Positions 1-6,342 of a stretch of 6,342 nt of DNA are shown here, piece by piece. A program made the translations under genes and the position numbers. Each line of letters opens with the position of its first letter. The stretch's first letter is position 1. Below the pieces are notes generated by a model. The model made no database searches and was not told the DNA's origin. It worked only from the letters and a program-made list of their open reading frames with translations. Origin of the DNA: Bacteroidia bacterium (GTDB taxonomy: Bacteria > Bacteroidota > Bacteroidia > Bacteroidales > GCA-2748055); assembly GCA_004525825.1 (NCBI GenBank), contig SPBY01000184.1, forward strand, positions 1-6,342, in the 5' to 3' direction.

Positions 1-629
1 CCCAGTGCCGCACCTTTGCAGGCCCTGCCGGGTGTGGTTGCAGGTCCCAATGCTGCGGCAGCATCTGTAAAATCAGAAATAACCTGGGCAATCACTTCGG
101 ACTGTGGGCTTAAGGGTAAATTACCAGAACCTTCGCCTAGATTTAAAATTACGTCGCCAAAATTAAATCCGAGGTCATAATAGGCCAGGCCCCTCAGGAA
201 TTTGGCTTCTCCTATATAAGCCGCTTTCTTGCCTTCATCAATTGACATGTCTTGTAAAACACCGATGGCTACATTGGCAGCTGCAATTACTTTATAGGCA
301 CCGTCCCATAAATTAATAATGAAATCATAACTGTTATCAAAAACACCCATTTCTGCTTTCTGAGTGCCCGGTTCCCAGTTATCCATTCCATATATATCAG
401 TGCCCGATTCACTGATCATCAGATAATCATAATTATAGTAGGTTCCCCAGTCAGTTCCTGCCATCGCGGCATATACAGAGATGATCAGTACTTCAGCATC
501 CGCTTCGGTCTCGTAAGCTGTATTAACAAGCAGTTCAGAATATACAGTTTCCTCAAGTTGCTTGCTACAAGACACTATAGTTGCCGTCAGCACTAAAAAT
601 GATAATAAAACGATATTTATTCTTTTCAT
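1..629 (-). CDS. SusD/RagB-family outer-membrane nutrient-binding lipoprotein (N-terminal part, runs off left edge)
   Basis: Surface lipoprotein that would sit as a lid on the neighbouring SusC transporter and capture its substrate. Translation from the ATG at 629-627 gives 209 complete codons with no stop. Residues 1-20 are a lipoprotein signal peptide (MKRINIVLLSFLVLTATIVS) with lipobox IVSC and acylated Cys21. The following SKQLEE has acidic residues near the Cys, as in Bacteroidota surface-export signals. The family hallmark EAKFLRGLAYYDL lies at residues 141-153, followed by FGD (157-159). A second hallmark, GRACKGAAL, is at 201-209 and matches the usual GR-x-x-KGAA motif. Family members are usually about 450-650 residues, so over half is missing. 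It starts 23 bp after the susC stop, with no Shine-Dalgarno, only AT-rich sequence, which is normal for this phylum. Family assignment is firm; substrate unknown. Confidence 0.95.
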   Translation of the reverse strand, partial: MKRINIVLLSFLVLTATIVSCSKQLEETVYSELLVNTAYETEADAEVLIISVYAAMAGTDWGTYYNYDYLMISESGTDIYGMDNWEPGTQKAEMGVFDNSYDFIINLWDGAYKVIAAANVAIGVLQDMSIDEGKKAAYIGEAKFLRGLAYYDLGFNFGDVILNLGEGSGNLPLSPQSEVIAQVISDFTDAAAALGPATTPGRACKGAAL

Positions 630-652
630 GATATTATAATTTTAAATTGTCG
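630..652 (-). promoter_or_regulatory. susC-susD intergenic spacer / susD translation start region
   Basis: The 23 bp between the susC stop (655-653) and the susD ATG (629) read on the minus strand as an AT-rich stretch containing ACAATTTAAAATTATAATAT. There is no AGGAGG-like site and no hairpin with a T-run. This fits co-transcription of susC and susD and the weak Shine-Dalgarno use typical of Bacteroidota. That interpretation comes from family knowledge; the absence of a terminator is what the sequence shows. Confidence 0.5.
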
Positions 653-3600
653 TTAAAATGTTACTTTAATTCCGGCAGTAAAGGTTCTGTAATTAGGGTA
701 GCCAAAATCATCAACGCCTCTGTTCACACTATTTTGCGAACCATCATTCGACATTCCTTTACCGTAGTTATAACTAACATCAGGATCATAACCTGTATAA
801 TTTGTAATCGTAACGAAGTTTTGACCCTGAACATAGATGTTCAGGTTTTGGATCCATTTGACCTTTCTCAGATCAAAATTATAACCCACGGTTAAATTCC
901 TAAGCTTTAAATAAGTAGCATCCTCGATGAATTCGGTATTTACATAAGAACCATACTCGTTGGCAAACCAATCGACTCCGGGTCTTGTACCAGTCGGATT
1001 GGTTGTACTATACCGGTCAAGTGCTCTTGTAGTAAGTTCCTGATCATGTGCAATGGCTTTAAAATTAAAGACATCGTTGCCAACAACCCCCTGCCAGAAC
1101 ATATCGAGGTACAAACCATGAAATTCAAAGTGGTTGTTAATACCATAAAGAAAATCAGGATTTGCATTGCCAATTACGCTTCTGTCCATACTGTTAATGA
1201 TACCGTCAGGAACTCCTTCCGGGCCACTGATATCCTCATACAATGCACTTCCTGCTTTTGTTGTATTTGGCTGTGGCGAATAAACTTCTCCCGGCTGTAA
1301 AACACCCCTGTAGGTGTATCCGAAAAAGTCTCCCATTTTTCCGCCCTCGATTAGCTGCCGGTAAGGATGTTCACCGATTTCACCATAAGGTTGTCTTGCA
1401 ATATATTGAAGAATGGGATTTTCACCATCCAGCTGTGTAATCTCATTGTCATTTGTAGAGAAATTAACATTGATGGTCCACTTGAAATTCTGTGCTGTAA
1501 CAATATGACCTCCCAAAGTCAATTCAACACCTTGATTGTGCATTGAACCTACATTGGATCGAATATACATATAGCCTGTTGAAGGGCCGGAGAGGGGCTT
1601 GTCGATGATCAGATCTTCCGTATTTGAATTATATACCTCGAAAGCTCCGAATAACCTGTTCTGAAACAATCCAAAATCCAATCCAACATTAAACATCCTG
1701 GTTGATTCCCATTTCAGATCAGGATTGGGAGCAAATATACCATCAGATCCCAGGCCTGCTGTTGATGTCGATCCATCAAAGGTATAGGTTCCTGTGGCAC
1801 CAACTCGTGCCAGTGAGGTATAGGGTGAAAAACCATTGTTACCGGTAACACCATAGGATACCCTTACTTTGAGGTCATTCAGGAAACCAGCACTTTGAAG
1901 AAATTCTTCTTCTGAAATTCTCCATGCTGCTGAAACAGACGGGAAAGTACCCCATTTATCATTTTCTCCAAATTGAGAGGCCCCATCTGCCCGCAAAGTC
2001 AGATTTAACAATATTTTTTGTTGATAATCGTAACTGGCTCGTCCAAAGAAGGAGATGATTGTTTGATCTGACCGATAACTGCCAATCGTCTGGTTTTCTG
2101 CGGAACCCAGATTATAATATAAGGTTTTGGTTGTTGGAAAATTGGTGCCATCCGCAACAAATCCAAATTCATCCTCATACTGCATTGAACCACCTGCTAA
2201 AAGACTTAAGGAATGCGCATCCGGCAAAAGCTTAAATCGATAGTTCAGCGTACCTTCCACCAAATAAGAAGTTGTCTTAATTTCATCTATTTGTCCCCAA
2301 TCCATATTCGATCCCATCATAGAATATTCCGGTGTCTGATATTGAGATTGAGTACGTGTGCCATGGTCAAATCCCGAATTTAACCTTGCCACCAGATTAT
2401 CCAATATATTGAAATCGATAAATACATTTCCATAGGTTCTCCAAAAAAGAACATCATTCTCACGCTCTGTAAATAATCCTATCGGGTTTTTAAATGGTTG
2501 TGTATCTCTTGAAAATGCAGTTTGGGCCAAAGTACCATCATCATTATAGGCAGCCTTTCCAGGAGAAGCACGCAAAATGGCATACAAAGGATTCAGGGTA
2601 CGGGAACCGGGCCTTCTGTCCGTGCCATCTGAAGTAATTCTGGATGTATATACATTCATCCCTATTTTTGCCCTCTTACCAAATTTACGATCTGTATTCA
2701 AACGAAATGAATAACGTTCAAAGTCACTTTTAAGGAAAATACCCTGTTGATTAAAATAGTTACCGGATAATGCAAAATGCGATACATCATCCCCGCCGGA
2801 CGCCCGAAGCGAATAATTTTGAACCGGAGCCTGCCTGGTAGCCTCTCGCAACCAGTCGGTATTATACCCCAACGCGAGATCCGCTGCATTATACCATGGA
2901 TTTCCGTCATTCACCCCGGCAGCATAATTTAGATTTGCTATCCTTGCAACCTCCGAAAAGTCCAAACGTTCTACTTCTCCGATCATGGATTGCACACCGT
3001 AGTAGCCATCCATACTGATCTCGGTTTTTCCGGCACTTCCCCTTTTGGTGGTAATTAAAACCACACCTGCCGAAGCTCTTGATCCATAAATGGCTGCCGA
3101 GGCGGCATCCTTCAATATGTCAATGGATGCAATATCATCAGGTGAAATGGACACCCCTGCAGGGACAGGGAAACCATCGATTACATAGAGTGGTTCGTTG
3201 CTGTTGGAAATTGAGGTGCTACCCCTGATGACGATGTTCAATGCCTGACCGGGTAATCCGTCGTTACTGGATACTTCAACACCTGCAGCACGCCCTTGCA
3301 GCATGGATGAAATCGAGCTTGTAGCAGCTCCTTTGGTCATTTCATCTTCCTTCAGAGAAACGATAGCGCCTGTAACAACTTTCCTGGTGGATTCCCCGTA
3401 TCCAATAACCACCACTTCATCAATGGAGGTTAAATCAGGAGCCAGAGTGATGTTAATTGTAGTTTGGTTTCCTACAGCAATTTGCTGGGTAGCATAACCG
3501 ATATAGCTAAAGACCAGTACAGCCTCAGAATTTGGTACAGTTAACTCATATGCGCCATCAGCATTAGTAATTGTTCCTATTGTGGTGCCTTCTACAACTA

Positions 3601-3814
3601 TGTTTACACCTGGTAAAGCCATGTTGTTTTCATCCGTCACCTTACCGGAGACCACAATCTGCTGCTTCAGCAGATTTGAATTTTCATCGAGGCCGGCAAG
3701 CTGGTTTTCCCCCTCACTTGCAATCAGCGTCCCACTGAATATCATAAGGATTCCGATGAAAAGAAAGGCAAACCTCGAAAATTTTACTGGATGTTTTGGG
3801 AAGTAATTTTCCAT
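653..3814 (-). CDS. SusC/RagA-family TonB-linked outer-membrane transporter
   Basis: Outer-membrane beta-barrel that imports a SusD-captured nutrient using energy from TonB-ExbBD. The 1053 residues are full length for the family. Residues 1-32 form a signal peptide (hydrophobic stretch about 15-32). Residues 52-128 are a carboxypeptidase-regulatory-like domain (VSGKVTDENNMALPGVNI and the motif FSYIGY at 102-107). A TonB-box-like segment, IDEVVVIGYG, is at 131-140. The plug domain follows, with MLQGRAAGVEV (171-181), NIVIRGSTS (193-201), LYVIDGFPV (209-217) and ILKDAASAAIYGSRASAGVV (233-252). The rest is barrel, ending in GIKVTF; a terminal Phe is the usual outer-membrane assembly signal. No STN domain precedes the regulatory-like domain, so there is no sign of direct anti-sigma (FecR-type) signalling. 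The ATG at 3814-3812 is chosen because it gives a complete signal peptide. It is followed by susD, and the pair is probably one operon. The glycan or other substrate cannot be told from sequence. Confidence 0.97.
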   Translation of the reverse strand: MENYFPKHPVKFSRFAFLFIGILMIFSGTLIASEGENQLAGLDENSNLLKQQIVVSGKVTDENNMALPGVNIVVEGTTIGTITNADGAYELTVPNSEAVLVFSYIGYATQQIAVGNQTTINITLAPDLTSIDEVVVIGYGESTRKVVTGAIVSLKEDEMTKGAATSSISSMLQGRAAGVEVSSNDGLPGQALNIVIRGSTSISNSNEPLYVIDGFPVPAGVSISPDDIASIDILKDAASAAIYGSRASAGVVLITTKRGSAGKTEISMDGYYGVQSMIGEVERLDFSEVARIANLNYAAGVNDGNPWYNAADLALGYNTDWLREATRQAPVQNYSLRASGGDDVSHFALSGNYFNQQGIFLKSDFERYSFRLNTDRKFGKRAKIGMNVYTSRITSDGTDRRPGSRTLNPLYAILRASPGKAAYNDDGTLAQTAFSRDTQPFKNPIGLFTERENDVLFWRTYGNVFIDFNILDNLVARLNSGFDHGTRTQSQYQTPEYSMMGSNMDWGQIDEIKTTSYLVEGTLNYRFKLLPDAHSLSLLAGGSMQYEDEFGFVADGTNFPTTKTLYYNLGSAENQTIGSYRSDQTIISFFGRASYDYQQKILLNLTLRADGASQFGENDKWGTFPSVSAAWRISEEEFLQSAGFLNDLKVRVSYGVTGNNGFSPYTSLARVGATGTYTFDGSTSTAGLGSDGIFAPNPDLKWESTRMFNVGLDFGLFQNRLFGAFEVYNSNTEDLIIDKPLSGPSTGYMYIRSNVGSMHNQGVELTLGGHIVTAQNFKWTINVNFSTNDNEITQLDGENPILQYIARQPYGEIGEHPYRQLIEGGKMGDFFGYTYRGVLQPGEVYSPQPNTTKAGSALYEDISGPEGVPDGIINSMDRSVIGNANPDFLYGINNHFEFHGLYLDMFWQGVVGNDVFNFKAIAHDQELTTRALDRYSTTNPTGTRPGVDWFANEYGSYVNTEFIEDATYLKLRNLTVGYNFDLRKVKWIQNLNIYVQGQNFVTITNYTGYDPDVSYNYGKGMSNDGSQNSVNRGVDDFGYPNYRTFTAGIKVTF

Positions 3815-3874
3815 AACTACAGTTTGTTTAGTGTTGGGTTATATTTAGCAAGGATTATTTTCAAAACACACCAA

Positions 3875-3906
3875 GAAAGTTACATTATATTTCCGAAATC
3901 ATCAAT
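3875..3906 (-). promoter_or_regulatory. Possible Bacteroidota-type promoter for susCD
   Basis: On the minus strand, TAACTTTC (3882-3875) resembles the Bacteroidota -7 element TAnnTTTG with one mismatch at the last base. ATTG (3906-3903) lies 20 bases upstream and resembles the -33 element TTTG. The implied transcript start would be near 3868, leaving a leader of about 50-55 nt before the susC ATG at 3814. The match is imperfect and the region is AT-rich, so chance similarity is possible. No strong SD is present in the leader. Confidence 0.3.
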
Positions 3907-4028
3907 AATTTGTACATAAAAATGAAAAATGTGTATTTATACTTTCGTTACCTTTATTTAATTCGATCTTTTATATCTTAGCCAACCTGACAACGATGAT
4001 AGTCAAAATGGAAGCTGGATTCTGATAA

Positions 4029-4352
4029 TCGCTTTGTTTTGTTGGGTTCGTTATGGCTATGATCTTTCTTAAAGAGAAAGCAGGACGTCTGGCTTGGATA
4101 GGTATTGGCAGCAGTCGCTCTATTTTCGTGGGGAATCCAGGATTTTGCTATGAGATTTGCCAATAAGACTATGAAAGCCGAAAGTATCTTTTTTTATATG
4201 GCACTGAATTCGGTATTGCTTAAACCTGTTGCGTGGATGATGACAGATTTCACCCGGGATATCAACTGGGGATTTAAGGGACCCTATTTGGCAGGAATGA
4301 TTCAAATTTTAATACCATTGGAGCACTCTGCCTGGTCTATGCTTATCGGTAA
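4029..4352 (+). pseudogene. Remnant of an EamA/DMT-type inner-membrane transporter, frameshifted and truncated at both ends
   Basis: Protein-like sequence continues across two reading frames. One frame gives MAMIFLKEKAGRLAWIGIG from 4053 to about 4109, which resembles the end of an EamA repeat (LKE..., then WIGI). It then hits stops, while the next frame takes over at about 4105-4110 with ALFSWGIQDFAMRFANKTMK and a membrane-like stretch through about 4310. From 4314 the first frame resumes as TIGALCLVYAYR and stops at 4350-4352. One base lost or gained near 4107-4112 and a compensating change near 4311-4313 would restore one continuous reading of about 100 residues. Intact DMT proteins have about 300 residues and ten membrane helices, so both ends are missing. 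A third frame near 4010-4040 (SWILIIALFC) also looks like a membrane segment and may belong to it. The longest open stretch (4105-4356, only a TTG start) is therefore not annotated as a gene. Family call is from remembered motif patterns and is moderate. Confidence 0.55.
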
Positions 4353-4398
4353 ATGATGGGAATAGAAGAACAGACTAACGTAAAATAAAATTCTATCG

Positions 4399-6342
4399 AT
4401 GAATATATTCGAACATAAAGCTCTTCTGGTATTGAGCTTCATCCTATATGGTTTCTTTTTCTCAGAGGTTGTTTCAGGACAGAATATTTCCATTACAGAA
4501 GAGATCAAAACCATAAAAACATACCCATATTCTGATCCAAATCCTATCCCGTCTTTAGCGCTGAATTCTCAGGTATCTGTTTTCTATCCGTATTTTATTT
4601 TCGATGGCTACACAGATAAGGGTATTCTCAAGGAGTGGAAAGTGGTTACTCTTGAGAATGATTATATAGCGGTGACGGTGCTTCCTGAAGTGGGTGGGAA
4701 AGTAATGGGGGCCATTGAAAAATCTACAGGAGAGGAATTCATCTATCTTAATCATGTGCTGAAATTCCGTGCTATTGGAATCCGTGGTCCTTGGGCCAGT
4801 GGAGGAATAGAACATAACTTTGGTTTAGACCTGGGGCATGCTCCATGGACTTCCTCGGATGTCGATTATGTGTTGAAAGAAAATCCTGATGGCAGTGTGA
4901 GTTGTATTGTAGGTGGACTTGATCTGGCTTCCCGTACACAGTGGAGGGTAAACATTCAACTGCCAAAGGATAAAGCCTACTTCGAAACGCGAAGTTTATG
5001 GTATAATCCGACTCCTTTGCATGATGCATATTTGTCCTGGGAAAATGCCGCTTATAAGGCAACAGACGATCTGCAATTTTATTTTCCGGGCACCCACCAT
5101 ATTGGACATGGTGGAGATGTAAGTCCGTGGCCCGTTGATAAAGAGGGTCGCAATCTCTCTATTTATAAAAATAATAATTTTGGAGACAATAAATCATATC
5201 ATGTATTTGGGAATTATCCGAATTGGTATGGCGGGTATTATCACGACACTGATTTTGGAACCGGACATTGGGCCCCGTACAGCGATGCCCCCGGGAAAAA
5301 AATCTGGATTTGGTCACTGGCACGTTCGGGGGCTATCTGGGAAGGATTATTAACTGATACGGATGGCCAATATATTGAAGCACAGTCCGGAGTGAAATTT
5401 AATCAGGCATCACCCCAAAGCGGGTTTGACACTCCTTTTAATCAGTTGTTTATGCGCCCCTTTTATTCAGAAACAAAATCTGAATACTGGTTTCCCGTGA
5501 AGGAAACCGGGGGTATGGTTGAAGCTTCTCCTGCCGGAACGCTAAATCTTATTTCATCAAAAGAGAAGCTGGATATATCTTTTTGTCCAAACATTCCAAT
5601 ACAGGACAGTATAATCGTAAGTAGGGGTCAATCTACACTATATGAAGAACTGATTCACCTGAACCCGATGCAGGTGTTTCAAAAATCTATTCCATTGCCT
5701 GAAGGTGCTGCTCAGGATCTTAAAGTAACTATCGGACAAGGCCTGTTAAGCTACACTACCAATAAAACTGAAAACAGGATTGCCAGGCCAGCTGTGACTC
5801 CACCGGGCCAGGATAATAATTCTGCGGAGCATCTTTTCAGACAGGCAGAAGATATGTACAGCATGAGGAGTTATAATGATGCATTAAGAACTTACCTCAG
5901 CTGTTTAGAAAAGGAACCCACGCATAGCAGGGCCTTATCGAAGGTGGCAGAGCTTTCTTACCGGAAAGCACAATTCAGTGAAGGTCTGACCTATGCCGGC
6001 AGGGTTTTGGAAAATAATACATATGATCCGGAAGCCAATTTTATCTACGGGGTGATTCAAAGTGCGTTGGGAAACCTGACGCTGGCAGAGGAGGCTTTCA
6101 GCGTCGCTGTAAGGTCAATGGAATATCGTTCGGCAGCATACGTGCAGATAGCCGGATTGCATTTACAGAAGCAGGATTTTAGAAATGCCGAAGTTTATGC
6201 AAAGAATGCATTGGATTATAACCGGTATAATGTAACAGCATACGAATTCTTAACAACAGCCTACAGGAAGCAAAACAAGCTTCTTGAAGCTGGAAAAAAC
6301 CTTGAATCTCTTTTAGAAATAGATCCGCTTAACCATTATGCC
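4399..6342 (+). CDS. Secreted DUF5107-domain protein with C-terminal tetratricopeptide repeats (N-terminal 648 residues, runs off right edge)
   Basis: Uncharacterised family; no reaction can be assigned. Residues 1-27 look like a Sec signal peptide (hydrophobic 8-21, likely cut after VVSG), so the protein acts outside the cytoplasm. Residues about 45-360 carry the DUF5107 pattern: LPEVGGK (95-101), the hallmark WASGGIEHNFG (132-142) followed by GH (146-147), PGKKIWIWS (298-306) and TDTDGQYIEAQSG (319-331). The LPEVGG motif and beta-rich layout resemble galactose-mutarotase-like sandwiches, which bind or act on sugars; E138, H139 and H147 are candidate functional residues by inference. Residues about 360-470 form a beta-rich linker. 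From 475 on there are TPR-like helical pairs (AEHLFRQAEDMYSMRSYNDA onwards, and RSAAYVQIA at 577-585). Full-length relatives have roughly 1000-1100 residues, so about 60 percent is present. The ATG at 4399 is the first after an in-frame stop at 4381-4383; no SD precedes it. It is divergent from susCD, and a role with that uptake system is plausible but unproven. Confidence 0.88.
   Translation, partial: MNIFEHKALLVLSFILYGFFFSEVVSGQNISITEEIKTIKTYPYSDPNPIPSLALNSQVSVFYPYFIFDGYTDKGILKEWKVVTLENDYIAVTVLPEVGGKVMGAIEKSTGEEFIYLNHVLKFRAIGIRGPWASGGIEHNFGLDLGHAPWTSSDVDYVLKENPDGSVSCIVGGLDLASRTQWRVNIQLPKDKAYFETRSLWYNPTPLHDAYLSWENAAYKATDDLQFYFPGTHHIGHGGDVSPWPVDKEGRNLSIYKNNNFGDNKSYHVFGNYPNWYGGYYHDTDFGTGHWAPYSDAPGKKIWIWSLARSGAIWEGLLTDTDGQYIEAQSGVKFNQASPQSGFDTPFNQLFMRPFYSETKSEYWFPVKETGGMVEASPAGTLNLISSKEKLDISFCPNIPIQDSIIVSRGQSTLYEELIHLNPMQVFQKSIPLPEGAAQDLKVTIGQGLLSYTTNKTENRIARPAVTPPGQDNNSAEHLFRQAEDMYSMRSYNDALRTYLSCLEKEPTHSRALSKVAELSYRKAQFSEGLTYAGRVLENNTYDPEANFIYGVIQSALGNLTLAEEAFSVAVRSMEYRSAAYVQIAGLHLQKQDFRNAEVYAKNALDYNRYNVTAYEFLTTAYRKQNKLLEAGKNLESLLEIDPLNHYA

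Larger units (their letters stand above)
3815..4398. other. Divergent intergenic region without an intact gene
   Basis: This 584-bp stretch separates the divergent susC and DUF5107 genes. The part from 3815 to about 4010 is strongly AT-rich, holds the susC leader and the tentative promoter, and encodes nothing recognisable in any frame. The part from about 4029 to 4352 is the decayed transporter remnant described separately. The part from 4353 to 4398 precedes the DUF5107 ATG. It is A-rich, has an in-frame stop at 4381-4383, and shows neither a Shine-Dalgarno nor a clear TAnnTTTG element. No tRNA, riboswitch-like structure or terminator with a T-run was found in either direction. Confidence 0.6.

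Noticed and set aside
647..895. Open reading frame on the plus strand opposite the 3' end of susC
   Set aside because: It lies antisense to strongly supported susC coding sequence, has no recognisable domain, and its composition follows from the opposite strand. The other antisense or out-of-frame stretches inside 653-3814 were rejected for the same reason.
3861..3873. Minus-strand GTGTTTTG as an alternative susC -7 element
   Set aside because: The first two bases do not match TA, and no -33-like element lies at the right spacing, so TAACTTTC was preferred.
3922..3978. Tiny plus-strand ORF starting ATGAAAAATGTGTATTTATA (18 codons)
   Set aside because: It is very short, lies in AT-rich promoter DNA, has no ribosome-binding context and no recognisable peptide pattern; chance is the simplest explanation.
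4064..4080. Inverted repeat CTTTCT-TAAAG-AGAAAG that could form a hairpin
   Set aside because: Only a 6-bp AT-rich stem with no T-run on either side. It coincides with the FLKEKAG coding part of the transporter remnant, so it is not a supported terminator or operator.
4318..4346. TTGG...TATGCTTA as a promoter for the DUF5107 gene
   Set aside because: It matches the TAnnTTTG element poorly, and the same bases are explained by the remnant coding sequence (LVYAY).
4772..5062. Minus-strand reading frame of 96 codons inside the DUF5107 gene
   Set aside because: It overlaps the conserved GGIEHNF region on the opposite strand, where the plus-strand protein clearly matches a known family.

Overview
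The window looks like part of a Bacteroidota genome, possibly a marine or gut Bacteroidales/Marinilabiliales-type lineage (the rank below phylum is a guess). The phylum call rests on three things: a classic susC/susD outer-membrane nutrient-uptake pair, a SPII lipoprotein start on the SusD protein, and AT-rich gene starts without Shine-Dalgarno sequences. The DNA is moderately AT-rich, with AT-rich intergenic DNA.

Layout, left to right. Positions 1-629 (minus strand) hold the N-terminal 209 codons of a SusD/RagB-type surface lipoprotein, which runs off the left edge. Positions 653-3814 (minus) hold a complete 1053-residue SusC/RagA-type TonB-dependent transporter. The two are 23 bp apart in the order susC-susD and almost certainly share a transcript that starts in the 3815-3910 region, where a tentative Bacteroidota-type promoter can be seen. 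Positions 3815-4398 contain no intact gene. Within them, roughly 4029-4352 reads as the decayed middle of an EamA/DMT-type inner-membrane transporter, split over reading frames by two compensating single-base shifts and missing both ends. Positions 4399-6342 (plus, divergent from susC) hold the first 648 residues of a secreted protein of the DUF5107 plus tetratricopeptide-repeat family, which runs off the right edge.

How they may work together: SusC and SusD form a lidded outer-membrane importer for an oligomeric nutrient, usually a glycan, whose identity cannot be read from these sequences. The DUF5107 protein has motifs resembling the galactose-mutarotase-like beta-sandwich and carries a signal peptide, so a role in glycan binding or processing in the periplasm or at the surface is plausible. 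It is transcribed away from susCD, and the decayed gene lies between them, so a functional link is only inferred. No RNA genes, CRISPR arrays, insertion sequences or clear terminators were seen. The most unusual items are the uncharacterised DUF5107-TPR protein and the transporter remnant. I did not find convincing evidence of a wholly new system.
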